NCBI GenBank assembly: GCA_026545225.1
Contig: CM048845.1
Coordinates: 105,830,033 to 105,894,032, forward strand
DNA from: Cornus controversa
Lineage: Eukaryota; Streptophyta; Magnoliopsida; Cornales; Cornaceae
Reading direction: 5' to 3'
Length of the DNA: 64,000 nucleotides
A program made the translations under genes and the position numbers. This document shows positions 49,192-61,215 of the stretch, piece after piece; position 1 is the stretch's first letter; each line of letters opens with the position of its first letter. The notes beneath the pieces were generated by a model. It saw only the letters and a program-made list of their open reading frames with translations, did no database searches and had not been told where the DNA came from.

Positions 49192-51794
49192 TGAGATATA
49201 TTTACCACAGTTAATTTTGTACTCTTGTGTACATGTTGTATGACTCATTTTATATACAATCCGTGATCTAATTGAGACACGGTTCACCAAATTCTTCATG
49301 TATCAGAGCTCTGGGTTCATTCTTAGGTTGTTTGTTTTTTTCAAGGATGTGTCATGGCATGGCATGGCTTCCTTATCTACCAGTAGTACAACTTCTCCTT
49401 CGTCTGCTTCATCTCCCTCTTCAACTCCATGCCCTGCCTTTCTTATTGTTAACATAGAAAATTATGTTCCAGTTGAACTTACTTATTCTAACTATTTGGT
49501 TTGGAAATCTCTTTTCATTCCTGTATTAAAAAGCTTTAAACTTGATGGGCATATTACTGGTGAGTCCAAGAGGTCCTTGTCCATCACTCGTGGATTCCTC
49601 CGGTGCTGTACGTTCTTCCTAATCCAGAGTATTCCATTCCATTTGGATTCAAAAAGACACAACAGTTGTGTCATGGTTGAATGCCACTCTTTCCTTAGAT
49701 ATTCTTGAAAACATTATTACTGCTGATTCTTCTACAGCTCATGATGTGTGGTCTACTATCCAGAAGCTTTTTTATGGACCAAGTCGTTTCTCGTCATTTG
49801 CATCTTAAATTCCAACTACAAATATTCTTGAAAAAGGGTTCGTTATCGATCCATGGTTTCCTTTCTTCAACAACTCAAGAACACGAGTGATTCCTTACGT
49901 GCTATTGGACATCCAGTTTTGGATTCTGATTTGGTGTTATATATATACACTTTCTGGGTTATCTCCACCGCTTCCAACCTTTGATGATCAACTTCATCCT
50001 CTTTTGCTCAATCATGAAATTCGACTTCCAACAACTTCACCCTCATGCTTCAGAAAATTCCACCGCTCTTTACTCAGCACAAAATCGCTCTTTCAATCAA
50101 GGTGGTCGTGGTTCAAATTATTGTGGATGTGATCAAAGGAAATCTAAGGAACGCAACCATCGTTGTTTAGGACATCCGGCCTAGTTTGTCTATTTTGACT
50201 TATTTGTGTAGAAATAACTTTGTTGATCGATGTAGGGTCTAATAAAATTGAGTCATTTTCATGTAATTCTTGTCATCTTAATTGGCAAGCATACTCGTTT
50301 GAGTTTTTCAGAGCCTAGTAGTTCATCTCATTTTCTCTTTCAATTAATCCCATATATATTTTCTTCTCCTTCTCCCAAACATTTCAAATTCAAATGATCA
50401 TTCTTTTATCTTCCCCTAATCAATCAAACAACCTCCTCCATTAGTTCTCCATATTCCACTACAAGTGTCACCTTTTCCTTATCTAACTTACCTACCACTG
50501 GTGCTTTAGTTTCCGATTTGGCATTTTCTCCTACTTTACCTCCTACCACTATGGAGTATGGACCTTTCCACTCACTCAAATTCTTCATCTTATCCTACTG
50601 TTTCTTCTTTAAATTTGCCATCTTTATCTACTTGGTTAGAAAATCCATCTCTAAATCATGAAATATATATCTTCTTCAAATAATACGTACCACCTCATCT
50701 CTTACACAAATTCCATCGCCTATCTTATCCACATCCACTACCTCACCGTCATTGTTTTCTTCATGATCTCCAGTGTAATCTCTCTCTCTTTCAAATTTAA
50801 ACACAACGTACTTCTCAATTGTTCTATCCCTAATTCAAATTTTGTTTCTTCTTCCTCCTTATCTCCTTTACCCGATTTATCTCAAAACTTGGCTTCCACT
50901 TCCATCTCATCCTTATCAACCTCTTCGATCGATCGTATGTTATTCCTTCAAACTCTCATCCAATGCTCACACGAATATCTAAGGTGGGAACTTTTAAACC
51001 TCCCGTACGTGCTTCCCTTCCTGCTCTCTTCTGTCTATCTATTCTTCTAATTCTCTTCCTCAAGAACCTCACACCTTCTCACAAGCCATTCGTGACCCAC
51101 AATGGAAGCAAGCACCATGTGCTTTGTTTCAAAGGTTTACTTCATTTTTTTTTTAACATGGTTTCTCTTGCAGCAAGGTTGATCCCTCCATGTTCATTTA
51201 CTCAAATATTGACGAGATATATGGTAGTTCTCTTATTGTATGTTGATGACATAATTCTCACTGGTTCTTCTTCTCAATTAAGTTATATGTCTCATCTTAT
51301 CTCTCAACTTAACTCTGAGTTCGCAATGAAAGACATGGGACGTCTTCATTGTTTTCTTGGAATTGCGGTCTCCTTTTGCGGAGATGGCATTTTTTTATCT
51401 CAACAGAAATATGCAAATTCTATTTTGCAAAGTTGTAGCATGGAGAATGCTAAAGCAGTTTATACTCCTCTCACTCCAAAATTATCGCTTTCTCAATTGG
51501 ATGGTGAATTGATTGATGATCCACAATAGTTTCGTCGTCTTGTTGGGTGTCTACAATTTTTTACCTTACTAGTCCAGAAATTACCTTTGCTGTCAATATT
51601 GTCTCACAATTCGATTCCAACTTTTTTGATTGAATCCAAACGTCTGTCAAGATCCCGCTCAGATTGCAGGAGGATGTTAGGATATATTTACCACATTTAA
51701 TTTTGTACTCTTGTATACATGTTGTATCACTCATTCTCTCACTATATATACATAGTCAGTCATCTAATTGAGACACGGTTCACCAAATTCTTCA
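49192..51794 (+). mobile_element. Internally shortened Ty1/Copia retrotransposon with very short LTRs
   Basis: The LTRs are 49192-49298 (107 bp) and 51675-51794 (120 bp). Both contain TTAATTTTGTACTCTTGT or a close variant and GAGACACGGTTCACC. The primer site TGTATCAGAGC follows the first, and AGGAGGA lies before the second. Inside are a gag start (SNYLVWKSLFIPVLKS) and the reverse transcriptase YVDDI core at about 51240, then the segment after it. At 2.6 kb it is about half the usual Copia size. It is broken in several places. CAAAC occurs next to both ends, but a target duplication is not certain. Confidence 0.85.
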
Positions 51795-52371
51795 CAAACC
51801 AACATCCATGTGCACATGATAGTAAGTAAAAATGACTGCCAATAGCATTCAGCCTTTACACCCAACATATTAAATTTGCATACAAACCCACCAACAAAAT
51901 TTTTTCATGGCTAGAATTAATGATCAACCATTCCATATGTCAATATTACACAAACCAATTAACAAATCAGATTTAACCACTAAAGGAGAAAACAAATTAA
52001 CATAGAAGATAAACATATTATATTTGTACAAACCAATTACCAAAATTGATTTAACCATCAAAGGAGAAAACAAATTAATATAGAACATAAACATATTATA
52101 TTTGCATACACATTAAGAGTATCAATCATTAGCAGGTAGTATCCACATTAAACCAAAGTCGCCATTAAACCAAAGTCGGTCACCACAACCACCAAAAGGT
52201 TGATCTAACCAAAGGGGCTTATTTAAGGACCAAAAGAGAAAAAGAAAATTGTATTTCATCAAATCAATGTCAGCTTATCAAGTGACTTGAACTCAAGAAA
52301 TGATGTTGTTTAACTAAAGACAAAAAAAGTAAATTGGCTTTTTCGTTAAATTTAGTTGACGATTTCTCCTT
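51795..52371. other. Spacer with local direct repeats
   Basis: No gene is seen. ACAAACCAATTA-type words with AAAGGAGAAAACAAATTAA are repeated at about 51952-52020 and 52030-52090, a local duplication of roughly 75 bp. Confidence 0.5.
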
Positions 52372-52643
52372 AAGTGTGTGTTTGTTATAGTTCAGAGGGT
52401 CAATTTGTAGTTTAGGAAATTTTTTGCAATCTGCTGATAGTTCATGAGGGTTTAATGCACTTAACCCTATATAAAACCTTTTCTCTGAACACAGCTATAA
52501 ATTGTAATTTCATTTAAAAGCTCTACTAAGCTAAAATTGGTAAATATTAAAAGTGCTTCTAATAGTAACTAAACACATCTAAATGCAAAATTTTAAAATA
52601 AAAGCGTTTGTAAACTTTTGAAAAGCAATCCAAACAGACTCTT
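52372..52643. mobile_element. Possible Tourist-like MITE
   Basis: The left end TTAAGTGTGTGTTTG resembles the reversed right end TTAAGAGTCTGTTTGG. TTA occurs at both flanks, as expected for PIF/Harbinger relatives. The ends are short and the call is tentative. Confidence 0.4.
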
Positions 52644-53205
52644 AATCTCATGCAATCTTTTTTATTGCTTGTTATTTCCTATATTATATTTAACTTCTTA
52701 AAATCATTTTTAATCACCTAATTTAATTACTTTTCGTCACCGTCTTCGTCTCTTACCTTTTATCACAACTAGTGTCCCTCGGGTTTACTGACACGACGGC
52801 GTGTCTCTAGATCTCAATATATGTGTCAAAATCATCTAAGTCTCCTCTTTCTAATTTTTCTCTAATAAGTTTCACATATATTGGCTTTATGAAATGACAT
52901 AGCAACTTCAGATAATTTAATCAATTTCCAACACTGGATTGAAAGAGAAAAAAAAGAAAGAAAAAGAAGCTTTAACAAATATTGTATGACACATGGAAGT
53001 GGGCATGCCACTTAAACCAATCCTTAGAGTTTGGGGGTCCATTTCCATATTAATCAGACCCCATATCATGTTATTGTCCATTATGGATATTCCACAACCA
53101 AACCCACCCATTATTAAACAACATTAGTGCCTTCTCATATTCATGACCTAAGAAATTCAGTACTACCCATGATGATGATTTGTTAGGTAAAAGCAGCTTT
53201 CATTT
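52644..53205. other. Upstream region of the DUF599 gene
   Basis: No gene or element is visible. This should contain the distal promoter of the plus-strand gene that starts at 53277. Confidence 0.45.
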
Positions 53206-53215
53206 ATATATATAG
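53204..53215 (+). promoter_or_regulatory. Candidate TATA box of the DUF599 gene
   Basis: TTATATATATAGG lies about 65 bp upstream of the ATG, leaving room for a short 5' UTR. Position and sequence fit, but there is no other support. Confidence 0.45.
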
Positions 53216-53276
53216 GCTAGGCTTGCTTGGTTACCTGATCACCATCTCTGAGTCTCTTGCACGCCTCCACTGAAAG

Positions 53277-54182
53277 ATGGGAGTAATTCATTATTTGGAC
53301 ACCATGTTGGTTCCCTTGAGCCTCTTCCTCACAATAAGCTACCATGCCTATCTATGGCACAGCCTCAAGAACAAACCTTCTCAAACCACCATAGGCATGC
53401 ACACATTGAGGAGGAGAGCATGGCTTCAAGGCATGATTCAGGTAAGTCTCCTAGCTCTTGATCATTATCATTCACACATACATAAAAAGGGGTATCCCAA
53501 TTCCGTTACGACAAGATCTGGGAGAGGGTCAGATGTGCACAGCATTATTAATACCTTTGCATGTATGCTGAGAGAGAGAGAGAGGCTGCCTCAGGTTATA
53601 TTTATTTATGTATATATAAATCTTGGTTGATTTGTCGTATGTTATTTTTGTATGCAGGGTGATGATAAAATTGGTATGCTGGCTGTCCAGAGCTTGAGAA
53701 ACACTTTAATGGCCACTATACTCACTGCTTCAATAGCAATTATAATTACCATATCATTGGCAGCTTTTACAAACAACACGTACAGTGCAAGCCACCTAAT
53801 GAGCAGCACATTTTTCGGGTCACAATCCGGTAGGATCCTGGTTCTAAAGTTTGGTGCAGCGTCGCTCTTTTTGTTGACTAGCTTCTTGTGTAGCTCCATG
53901 GCCCTCGGATGCTTGATTGATGCCAATTTCATGATCAATGCCTCGGATGAGTTCTGGTGTCCTGGATACACAAGAACCATAATGGAGCGAGGGTTCATGT
54001 TGTCTGTTGTAGGCAACAGGATGCTTTGCATCACCTTTCCATTGTTGTTGTGGATGTTTGGTCCTATACCGATGGCCCTGTCCTCGGGGGCATTGATTTG
54101 GGGGCTTTATGAGCTTGATTTTGCTGGGAACTTGAGATTAAGGAACAAACAAAGCCTCACTTGTTATGGATGCCATCAATGA
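53277..54182 (+). CDS. DUF599 family membrane protein
   Basis: Two exons, 53277-53441 and 53658-54182, encode 229 residues, a usual length for the family. The donor CAG|GTAAGT and acceptor TATGCAG|GG keep the frame. DUF599 proteins are plant multi-pass membrane proteins of unknown function. The start reads MGVIHYLDTMLVPLSLFLTI with the first membrane segment, then YHAYLWHSLKNKPSQT, a family hallmark. RRRAWLQGMIQ precedes the intron. Three more hydrophobic stretches follow: NTLMATILTASIAIIITISL, the GAASLFLLTSFLCSS region and the FPLLLWMFGPIPMAL region. The family position and exon layout look intact. The intron carries a SINE remnant. Membrane type and role are not deducible. Confidence 0.92.
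53486..53600 (-). mobile_element. SINE remnant (Au-like) in the DUF599 intron
   Basis: GGGAGAGGGTC, GCACAGC, a TACCTTTGCATG-type word and AGAGAGGCTGCCTCAGG occur in the order expected of the reverse complement of an Au-type SINE body. It is diverged and lacks a clear tail, so the limits are approximate. Confidence 0.45.
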
Positions 54183-54920
54183 CACATAAAAAGAAAGGAT
54201 GCAAGAAAACCTCATCAAAGTTAAGAGAGGTTTTAGAACAGATCGATACTACTTCTGTATGCAGTAAGTTTTCTATGGAGATGATCTTGTAGCTTAGTAT
54301 ACTATTCAAAATTGTCTCTGTTTTTTTTTTTGGGATTGTGGTGTTGGCTTCTTAATTAGAGCATCCTGTGTACTCTACTGTTGGTCGCATAGAGTCTCAT
54401 GTCTCACATGCACTTGACAATTACCAAAAAGAGATTGTCTAGACACCAAATAAATTTGAATTCTCAAACTTCAAGTGCTTGACTTTATCCTACGAAGTAT
54501 AAAACGGCTCAAACCTGAGTCAAAATTCTGAAGGGATAAACTCACTCTTGATTTTAGCATAACCCACCATTGGGATTTAAGAGATTTGTGTTTGTTGTTG
54601 TCTCTTCCATAACCTTGGGTTTGTGAGACTTCATTTTGTCATGTCCATCCCTCAAGTTCTCTTTTAAGTTGAGAGCACGCGTGGATTTAATTGTATATTT
54701 TTGTTTCCTGGTCAATGAAATTTATTTATCTACAGAAAGATAGTAAAAATCAACCAAAAAAAAAATAAGAAAAAAAAATATAGAAAAAAGAAATTTCTCT
54801 CATAATTTTCTCGATTTACAAAAGTTCTAAAAATGTAGTTCTTAGACTCTTTCCCTCTTGGGATTCATTTTACAATTTTTCACTTATAATTATTTGTGGA
54901 GGTTGCTTAATTTCTATAGT
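54183..54920. other. DUF599 3' flank
   Basis: No gene is seen. The left part should be the DUF599 3' UTR. Several A-rich runs occur near 54750-54790. Confidence 0.5.
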
Positions 54921-54931
54921 CTTATAAGAAA

Positions 54932-57081
54932 GAGTAAATTACATCTACCTTTTTTGCAGATTGGGTAAATAACACCGTCTCTCCTTTAGTTTGGATAATA
55001 TTGCTTTCCTCCCCCTCTAAGTGTCGGGCGTTAATGTCCGTTAATAGTCCACTAAAATTACTATTTTGTCGTCACTATACTTAATGTATTTTTATTACAA
55101 AAATATATATATATATATATTTATTGTCGTGTGAAATTACATTTTGGCCTATACACAGTTGGAGAGAGAGTCATTTAGGGTTCCTTCGTCACTTCATCTT
55201 CATCTTCATGTTCATCCTCCACTGCTACCCATTCCATTCAATGCAACTCTTCTAGTCCTCAAATTTCATGCCTTACCATTGACGCTAGGGGTGCAACTTG
55301 GGTTGGGCAACCGGAACCCAACCCAAGTACAGCTCGATTTTTTACGAGCTCTCTCTTTTTGTCTTCCTCTCAATACATTTCTCATTTTTCGAAAACTTTC
55401 TAGGAGATTTTCTTGAGAAAATTTATGATTAAAAAATCATAATATTTAATTCATAGAATTGTTTTGTTCATACATATTATTTAATTCACTTGGTCCATAG
55501 ATTTTTTTAAGTGAGAAATGTGTTTTTACACAAGCTTAAATGGACAAAATTGTCTTCACAAAAATTTTAAGTATAGAAAAGTCATTTTTAACATGATAGA
55601 GTGATAACATCAGCGTTAATTATCTTTAACGGTAACAGAGGTTGGCAAATCAGATAAAAATTTGTTACAAAGATATTAACTAGAAGGGAGGGGAGTAATT
55701 TAGGGCCCGTTTGGTAATCATTTATGTTTAGTATTTATTATTTATCAAAATAAATTTTTACGATAAACATGTTTGATAATTTTTGTTTTGTTTATAAATT
55801 GTCAAAACACTTTTAAAACAACACTGTAGCTAAGCATTTAAATCATAAACACCAAAATGATGTTTATTGTTTATGTTTATTAAAAAAAACAACTTTTTTT
55901 TTTTTTAATCTAAAATGGTGATTATATTATTTTAAATAAAAAATTGAAACTAAAAGTGAAAAAATGAAAAGAAAAGAAAAATTATAAAAGACTATTATTT
56001 GATATAACAATAAAAATATTAGAATTATCAAGTGTAGACAGAATTAAAGAGCATCAATTGCCTTGAGAAAAAAATATTGGGTACAATATGAATAATTACT
56101 AATATACTTGATGATAAAAAATAGTTACTTAAGAACACCCATGCTAAAAAAAAAAATTTATTTGAGGAAAAAATAAAGAAGTCTCAACTATCTCATTGTC
56201 AAAGAAATAAGAATGATATTTTGTACTCATATCATTCATTCATTTTCAATGTTGAAAGAAAAATATAAATAAATAAAATTAAAAAAGAAAATAGTAACGT
56301 AAGAAGTTTAAGAGAAAAAGAGTATGCCCTCCAAATCCATCTTCTCACTCCATACAAATTGGACCAAACCGAACCTTTCACTACGATTCCGATTCTAAGC
56401 CTTGGAACCGTTGAATATATATATATAACTCTTATAATGATTTTCTATTTTATATATATATATTTATAATAACATTTTGTTATGTAAAAAATTTTAAACA
56501 ATGAAGTTATTATAACTATTATAAGGTTAAATATAACTCCTATAATAACTGAACTCATTTATTCCGGTTTCAAAATTAAAGAACCGTTGGGAATTGTTCT
56601 GGTTCCAGTTTTTTCAATAATCGTAAAGAACCGAATCGTGTGCATCTCCCTACTTGTTAGGACCTTCTGGGTTGTGGGTCATTCTACTTTTACAGTATCA
56701 TTTGTTGTGTAGATATATATGTAACCCAATATTATTTATTTATTTTTTATGCATATTTTTTTCTCTGTTATTGCTGTATATATTTGTTGTAGCATAAACT
56801 TGACTTTTTATGGAGTTTGTTGTGTTGATTTAAAAAAAAAATTAATTCAAGGTTAAAAAACATGTTTTTCTGTTTATGATTTTTAAAATAAGCCAAAAAA
56901 ATTTTCGTTATCAAACAACACCCATGTTTATGGATAAACAAAAACGTAACATAAACACTGTTTATATAAACACTTAAACAATAAACATTAAACATAAACG
57001 ATTACCAAACAACCCTTATTCAAACAAAACTGAAAGTGAGTGTTATTCACCCAACATGCAAGAAATTAAGTGCAATTTATC
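54932..57081. mobile_element. Mutator-like element hosting a Harbinger element
   Basis: The terminal inverted repeats extend about 65 bp: GAGTAAATTACATC and TTGGGTAAATAACACCGTC on the left, GATAAATTGCACTT and TTGGGTGAATAACACTC in reverse on the right. The 11-bp flanks CTTATAAGAAA and TTTATAATAAA agree at 9 of 11 positions. Without the nested element (55703-57015) it is about 840 bp. It contains no transposase. A TTGGGTTGGGC tract near 55300 is part of its interior. Confidence 0.78.
55703..57015. mobile_element. PIF/Harbinger-type element nested in the MULE, 1.3 kb
   Basis: The ends read GGGCCCGTTTGGTAATC and, in reverse, GGGTTGTTTGGTAATC, and share GTTTATGTTTA further in. The 3-bp duplication TTA lies at 55700-55702 and 57016-57018. 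These are the hallmarks of Tourist/Harbinger elements. No transposase is visible, so it depends on a partner. Confidence 0.82.
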
Positions 57082-57092
57082 TTTATAATAAA

Positions 57093-57997
57093 ATATACTA
57101 TATAAACTATATAAAGGAGTTAAATCCACTATCTTCCCCCACCGACTAACTTGAGAAAAAGTAATAAACAAAGCGAGATGAAGATAACATTATTTAGATA
57201 TCTCCTTTTATCGGGTTTAACGTTATTCATCCCTCTGTTAGTGGGAAGATAACATTATTTATCTCCCAACTAACAAATCCACATTATGGTTGATGGACTC
57301 AACATGTAACAAATTGTTGAGGCTTAATTTTAAGAACCTTTCTTTTTGGTCATTAAAGGAACCACATAAGTATTATCTCATTCTTATCTCACTTTATCTC
57401 TCTAAAATCTAAAACCTTTCTTTTTGGTCATTAAAGGAACCACATAAGTATTATCTCATTCTTATCTCACTTTCTCTCTCTAAAATCAAATAAACCCATT
57501 TGAAGACTAATCGTCAGTGACTGACCAGATTAACATTAATTCAATGTTTTAAAAAGAGAGAGAATTCAATAAATAATTAATGAAGAGATTTTCATAGAGA
57601 TTTTGTGTGATTAGTAATTCTGTTTATAAGGTAACAAAATTGCCTCACCGCTTGTCGTTTTCATCTAAGAATAGCATGAGAGAGAGAATTAGGAATTTAA
57701 TTTGAATTTATTGGATATAACCCGAATCTCTCTTTAAATAGTTTATTTTTAATTTATTTAAATTGCAGAGACTTGTATCACCTCATTTTTGCACCACGTC
57801 GATAATAAGTGAAAACTTTTTACTCATCGACGAACAGACAAGTACTTTTTTTTTCATTTAGGATTTAAACCACCAACTTTTCATTTTAAAAGGTGAAGGT
57901 TATATACTTATATATCACTTTAGTCAACAACTTAAAAGATATTATTTTGGTATATTAAAAAAAATTGTTATTTCAAAATATTCCAAAAGGAAAGGAT
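57093..57997. other. Gene-free stretch
   Basis: No gene is supported. It includes a 78-bp tandem duplication at 57335-57490. The rest is AT-rich. Confidence 0.5.
57335..57490. repeat. 78-bp tandem duplication
   Basis: Two adjacent copies of a unit with CCTTTCTTTTTGGTCATTAA and GTATTATCTCATTCTTATCT (57335-57412 and 57413-57490) differ by only one or two bases. The event is recent. Confidence 0.93.
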
Positions 57998-58270
57998 GAC
58001 ATTTTTTTTTTTTTGGTAGGAATAAAGAATTTTTAATTCATTTTCTTCTTGACATAATTGTTTACATTATAGATCGGGGCAATTTCTTGCATGAAAAGAG
58101 ATAGATACACAACCAATCTTGTAGCAGAAATTAGAACTCAAGAGTTGAAAACTTAGCATTAATCAAAGTCCATGAGTCGGTGATGATAATGATTTGAGGA
58201 AAACAAAGTCCAGCAGGACACCCTGGCTGACAAAAGAAACTTTAAAGAAGTGATCCGTACCACAAACAAT
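57998..58270 (-). mobile_element. Probable LINE 3' end with poly(A) tail
   Basis: On the minus strand the sequence ends with GAATTAAAAATTCTTTATTC then a run of about 15 A. Upstream is a unique segment without an open frame. A 3' end plus poly(A) fits a 5'-truncated LINE. The 5' limit and target duplication are not resolved, and a processed transcript copy is an alternative. Confidence 0.4.
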
Positions 58271-59289
58271 CAGTACCTTTCATAGTAGTAACTATTGGTC
58301 TAATAAAAGTGTGATAATACCTCTGTTTACACTGTTTCGTATTTTTTTAACACTTTTTTGAGGTTTGTATTTTTTATAACCTTGGGTTTTCTTATGATAA
58401 AACAATGCTCGTGTCAAGGCAATTTATCCTAAAATAAAAAGATATTTTATTTGAGAAATATGAAACTAATTTAACCTATTTTATAATAACAATGCTCGTG
58501 ACTTTTTATCTTTTCCTTCTTTGGAAAGAAAATTACTTTAATCCTTTTGATACAAATAGTTTAACCAATTTTATAATAACAACCCACCATGACTTTTTAA
58601 TCTTTTCTTCCCTTTCAAACATGGAAATCACATCTAAATTAAAAGAGAATTTATAAGTATCAAGTAGTTGCACTGTGCATCGGGCACATTTTGATCCTCC
58701 TTGTATTACACACGCAGTACTGAACGTATTAAATATCTACACTAAGTTAAGTGAGTAATGATTTCCAACAATGCTTTAAGTATTCAGATACGTGTGCACC
58801 GGACGCACTGAATATTTCCATGGAGTCAAGTGATTAATGATTTCAAAGATGCTCTGATTATTCATATAAAGGAGTTAAACCACATGTATGTCTCCCACTA
58901 ATTAACCAACCCAAAAAAGAACACAGCAAAAAGAAAAAGGGTGAAAGTTAAGAAAAAAAGAAACCAGTTTCTTTCTTTTACTGTCCATTTTTCCCCTTTT
59001 TCTCTTTTCCTATTTCCTCAGACTTATTTACTTATGTTTTCTGTAGCAAGGAAAAAATAAATTTAAAATTCTTTAACATAATTCATAATGAGTTCATGTC
59101 TAGATTGTATATAACTTGACATGATATCAACATGAATGAGACATGTCAAAGTTGATTACAACAAGACACACATATGCATATTACATTTAAGCTTGATTCA
59201 AATATCTTTTTTTACTTAGGGTCTAAAATTACTTTATCTAATTATTTAATAATTATGATTTTAAATAGTGCCGTAGCAACAACATACAC

Positions 59290-59325
<36 letters not shown>

Positions 59326-59823
59326 AATAAAATAAATTGCCATTTTGTTTCAAAAGGTTGTTGTCTTGTGTCTGGATCATGGGAAAATTATTCCACGAAG
59401 AAAAAGAATGTGAACATAAAAGTTTGAAAGAAGCAGACCTACCTAGGGCGTGTTTATGGTTACATTGATTGGACGAGCAGGCAGGTGTGGGCTGGTTTTG
59501 ATTTTTGAAAGCTCAAGCTGCTTAAAAATGTGAAGAGATAAAAAGTAAGACAACTGATGGTAAAAGACTAATAGCCCCCTCCCTAGCCCCTAGTCAGTAG
59601 TCCATCTTTGTGGAGCCCAAACAAGACTGCTTCTACTATCACTTTGTCTGTAGCATAAAAGGACTCAGACCCACATTTCCTCAAACGTGCTTGGAAAAAA
59701 GCCTTCTTCCACAACTCTCTCCCATTCACACTGTACACGTAGATAGTAATCTTTTTCTCTAGCCTTTCAAATCATCATTGATGGTGAGAGATCCGTTGTG
59801 CACCTCTCTCTCTCTCTCTCTCT

Positions 59824-59865
<42 letters not shown>

Positions 59866-60990
59866 AAATCATAATTGATGGTGAGAGATAAATTTTATAT
59901 ATGTATATATATATAATATCATGAAATTGCTTGAAGGTTTCCATGAATCTGAATTAGTCTTGCTGAGTTGCTTCACAGTTCACACACAGAGACATCAGTA
60001 TCAACTACCTCGACTATTCTATATTATTTCAAGGAAGGATCCAACAGATTTTGACTTCTATTTAATTAGTACATATCATAGGACACATGGGTTTGAATTT
60101 TAAGTTGGATTTGTATGATTGTATTTATGTTCCAATTTGTGGTTTGCATAGTAAACTCTAATTATTTTATTTATTATTATTTTTTTGGTATGTTTAAAGT
60201 CTAATTGGCATACTACTTTTGTTAAGAAGATAGTTCATCTTCTAGATAAATAAAAAGTTTCAAGTAAAAATTAATTTAAAATTTCAAGATAAATCTTCTA
60301 AGATAGCGAGAGATTCACAACTTCCATGATTGTGCTATTTCTTCCACAAGAGTTGCAAGTGGATCGCATAATTGGACAAGTAACGTACTGTAACCGTTCA
60401 AGACACGTGATTGCCAAATCCACGTACAATAACTTTTCAACTTAAACTTGAGGATGGATCTAAAATTACCCAGTATAAACCACACTTGGAGTTGGGACTC
60501 ACTATATACCCAAGTCAAAAAATTACTGTTTTACCTTTTATCATTTAAAACCTTTTTTTTTTCAAATCCATACCAAGAAGGGACATTTTTTTTCAATAGT
60601 GGCATTGTTTAGTTTCAATTTAAATAACGTTATTCTAGATATATATAATTGTCATCAAAAATTTTTTTATTTTTTTTGAATAATAATATATTCTCAAAAT
60701 TCATATGTTTTGAAAGATATGTTATACGAGGGTGGTGAACTCCACCACTGGTGGATCCCACAATATGAGATAACGGTGTGAGATTCAGTATCTCGCTCGA
60801 TCATATAAAAAAAAATTTGTCTCAATTTGGACACTATATTATTTTTTGTTGGACATGTCAAATATTTGTAGCACTATATTCCACAAAAATTATGGCGAAT
60901 TGCTTTGGACTATTTCCATATAATTTATTGTGATGTTGTACTATTCTTAGTCCTGAATACGAAAAGCAAATCCATCGAATAAACGACTAA
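58271..60990. other. Long gene-free AT-rich region
   Basis: No gene is supported. It includes TA microsatellites (59292-59321) and a CT run followed by a TA run (59801-59862). Short open frames here show no family resemblance. Confidence 0.5.
59801..59862. repeat. Compound CT then TA microsatellite
   Basis: About 12 CT units pass into about 17 AT units. Confidence 0.9.
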
Positions 60991-60999
60991 TGAATAAAG

Positions 61000-61215
61000 A
61001 GAAATTACTTTTCCAAGTATTTGCTCTTTGGCAGCTAGTGCGACAATTTCTTGGACCACACACAAAGTATGGATAGGTTGTTTTCGTACATGAAGCTGGA
61101 TTGTTGCAATTACATTCTTACCCACCAACGTAAGCATCTTTAATGAGACGGTACCTGGTACTGCTAGTGGGACAATGGACGTGGCCAATTTTATGAACTC
61201 TTGCGAGTATTGTTA
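61000..61215 (-). pseudogene. Fragment of a cysteine-rich open frame, unknown family
   Basis: In one minus-strand frame a run of residues includes KIGHVHCPTSSTRYRLIKDA, then ECNCNNPASC, TYPYFVCGPRNC and RTSCQRANTW. Seven cysteines follow the first within about 35 residues, a spacing that is rare by chance in AT-rich DNA. A stop interrupts the frame and no start or signal peptide is seen. I do not recognise the family. It may be a remnant exon of a small secreted protein, or chance. Confidence 0.3.

Noticed and set aside
53642-54034. 130-residue minus-strand open frame
   Set aside because: It overlaps DUF599 exon 2 in antisense and matches no family.
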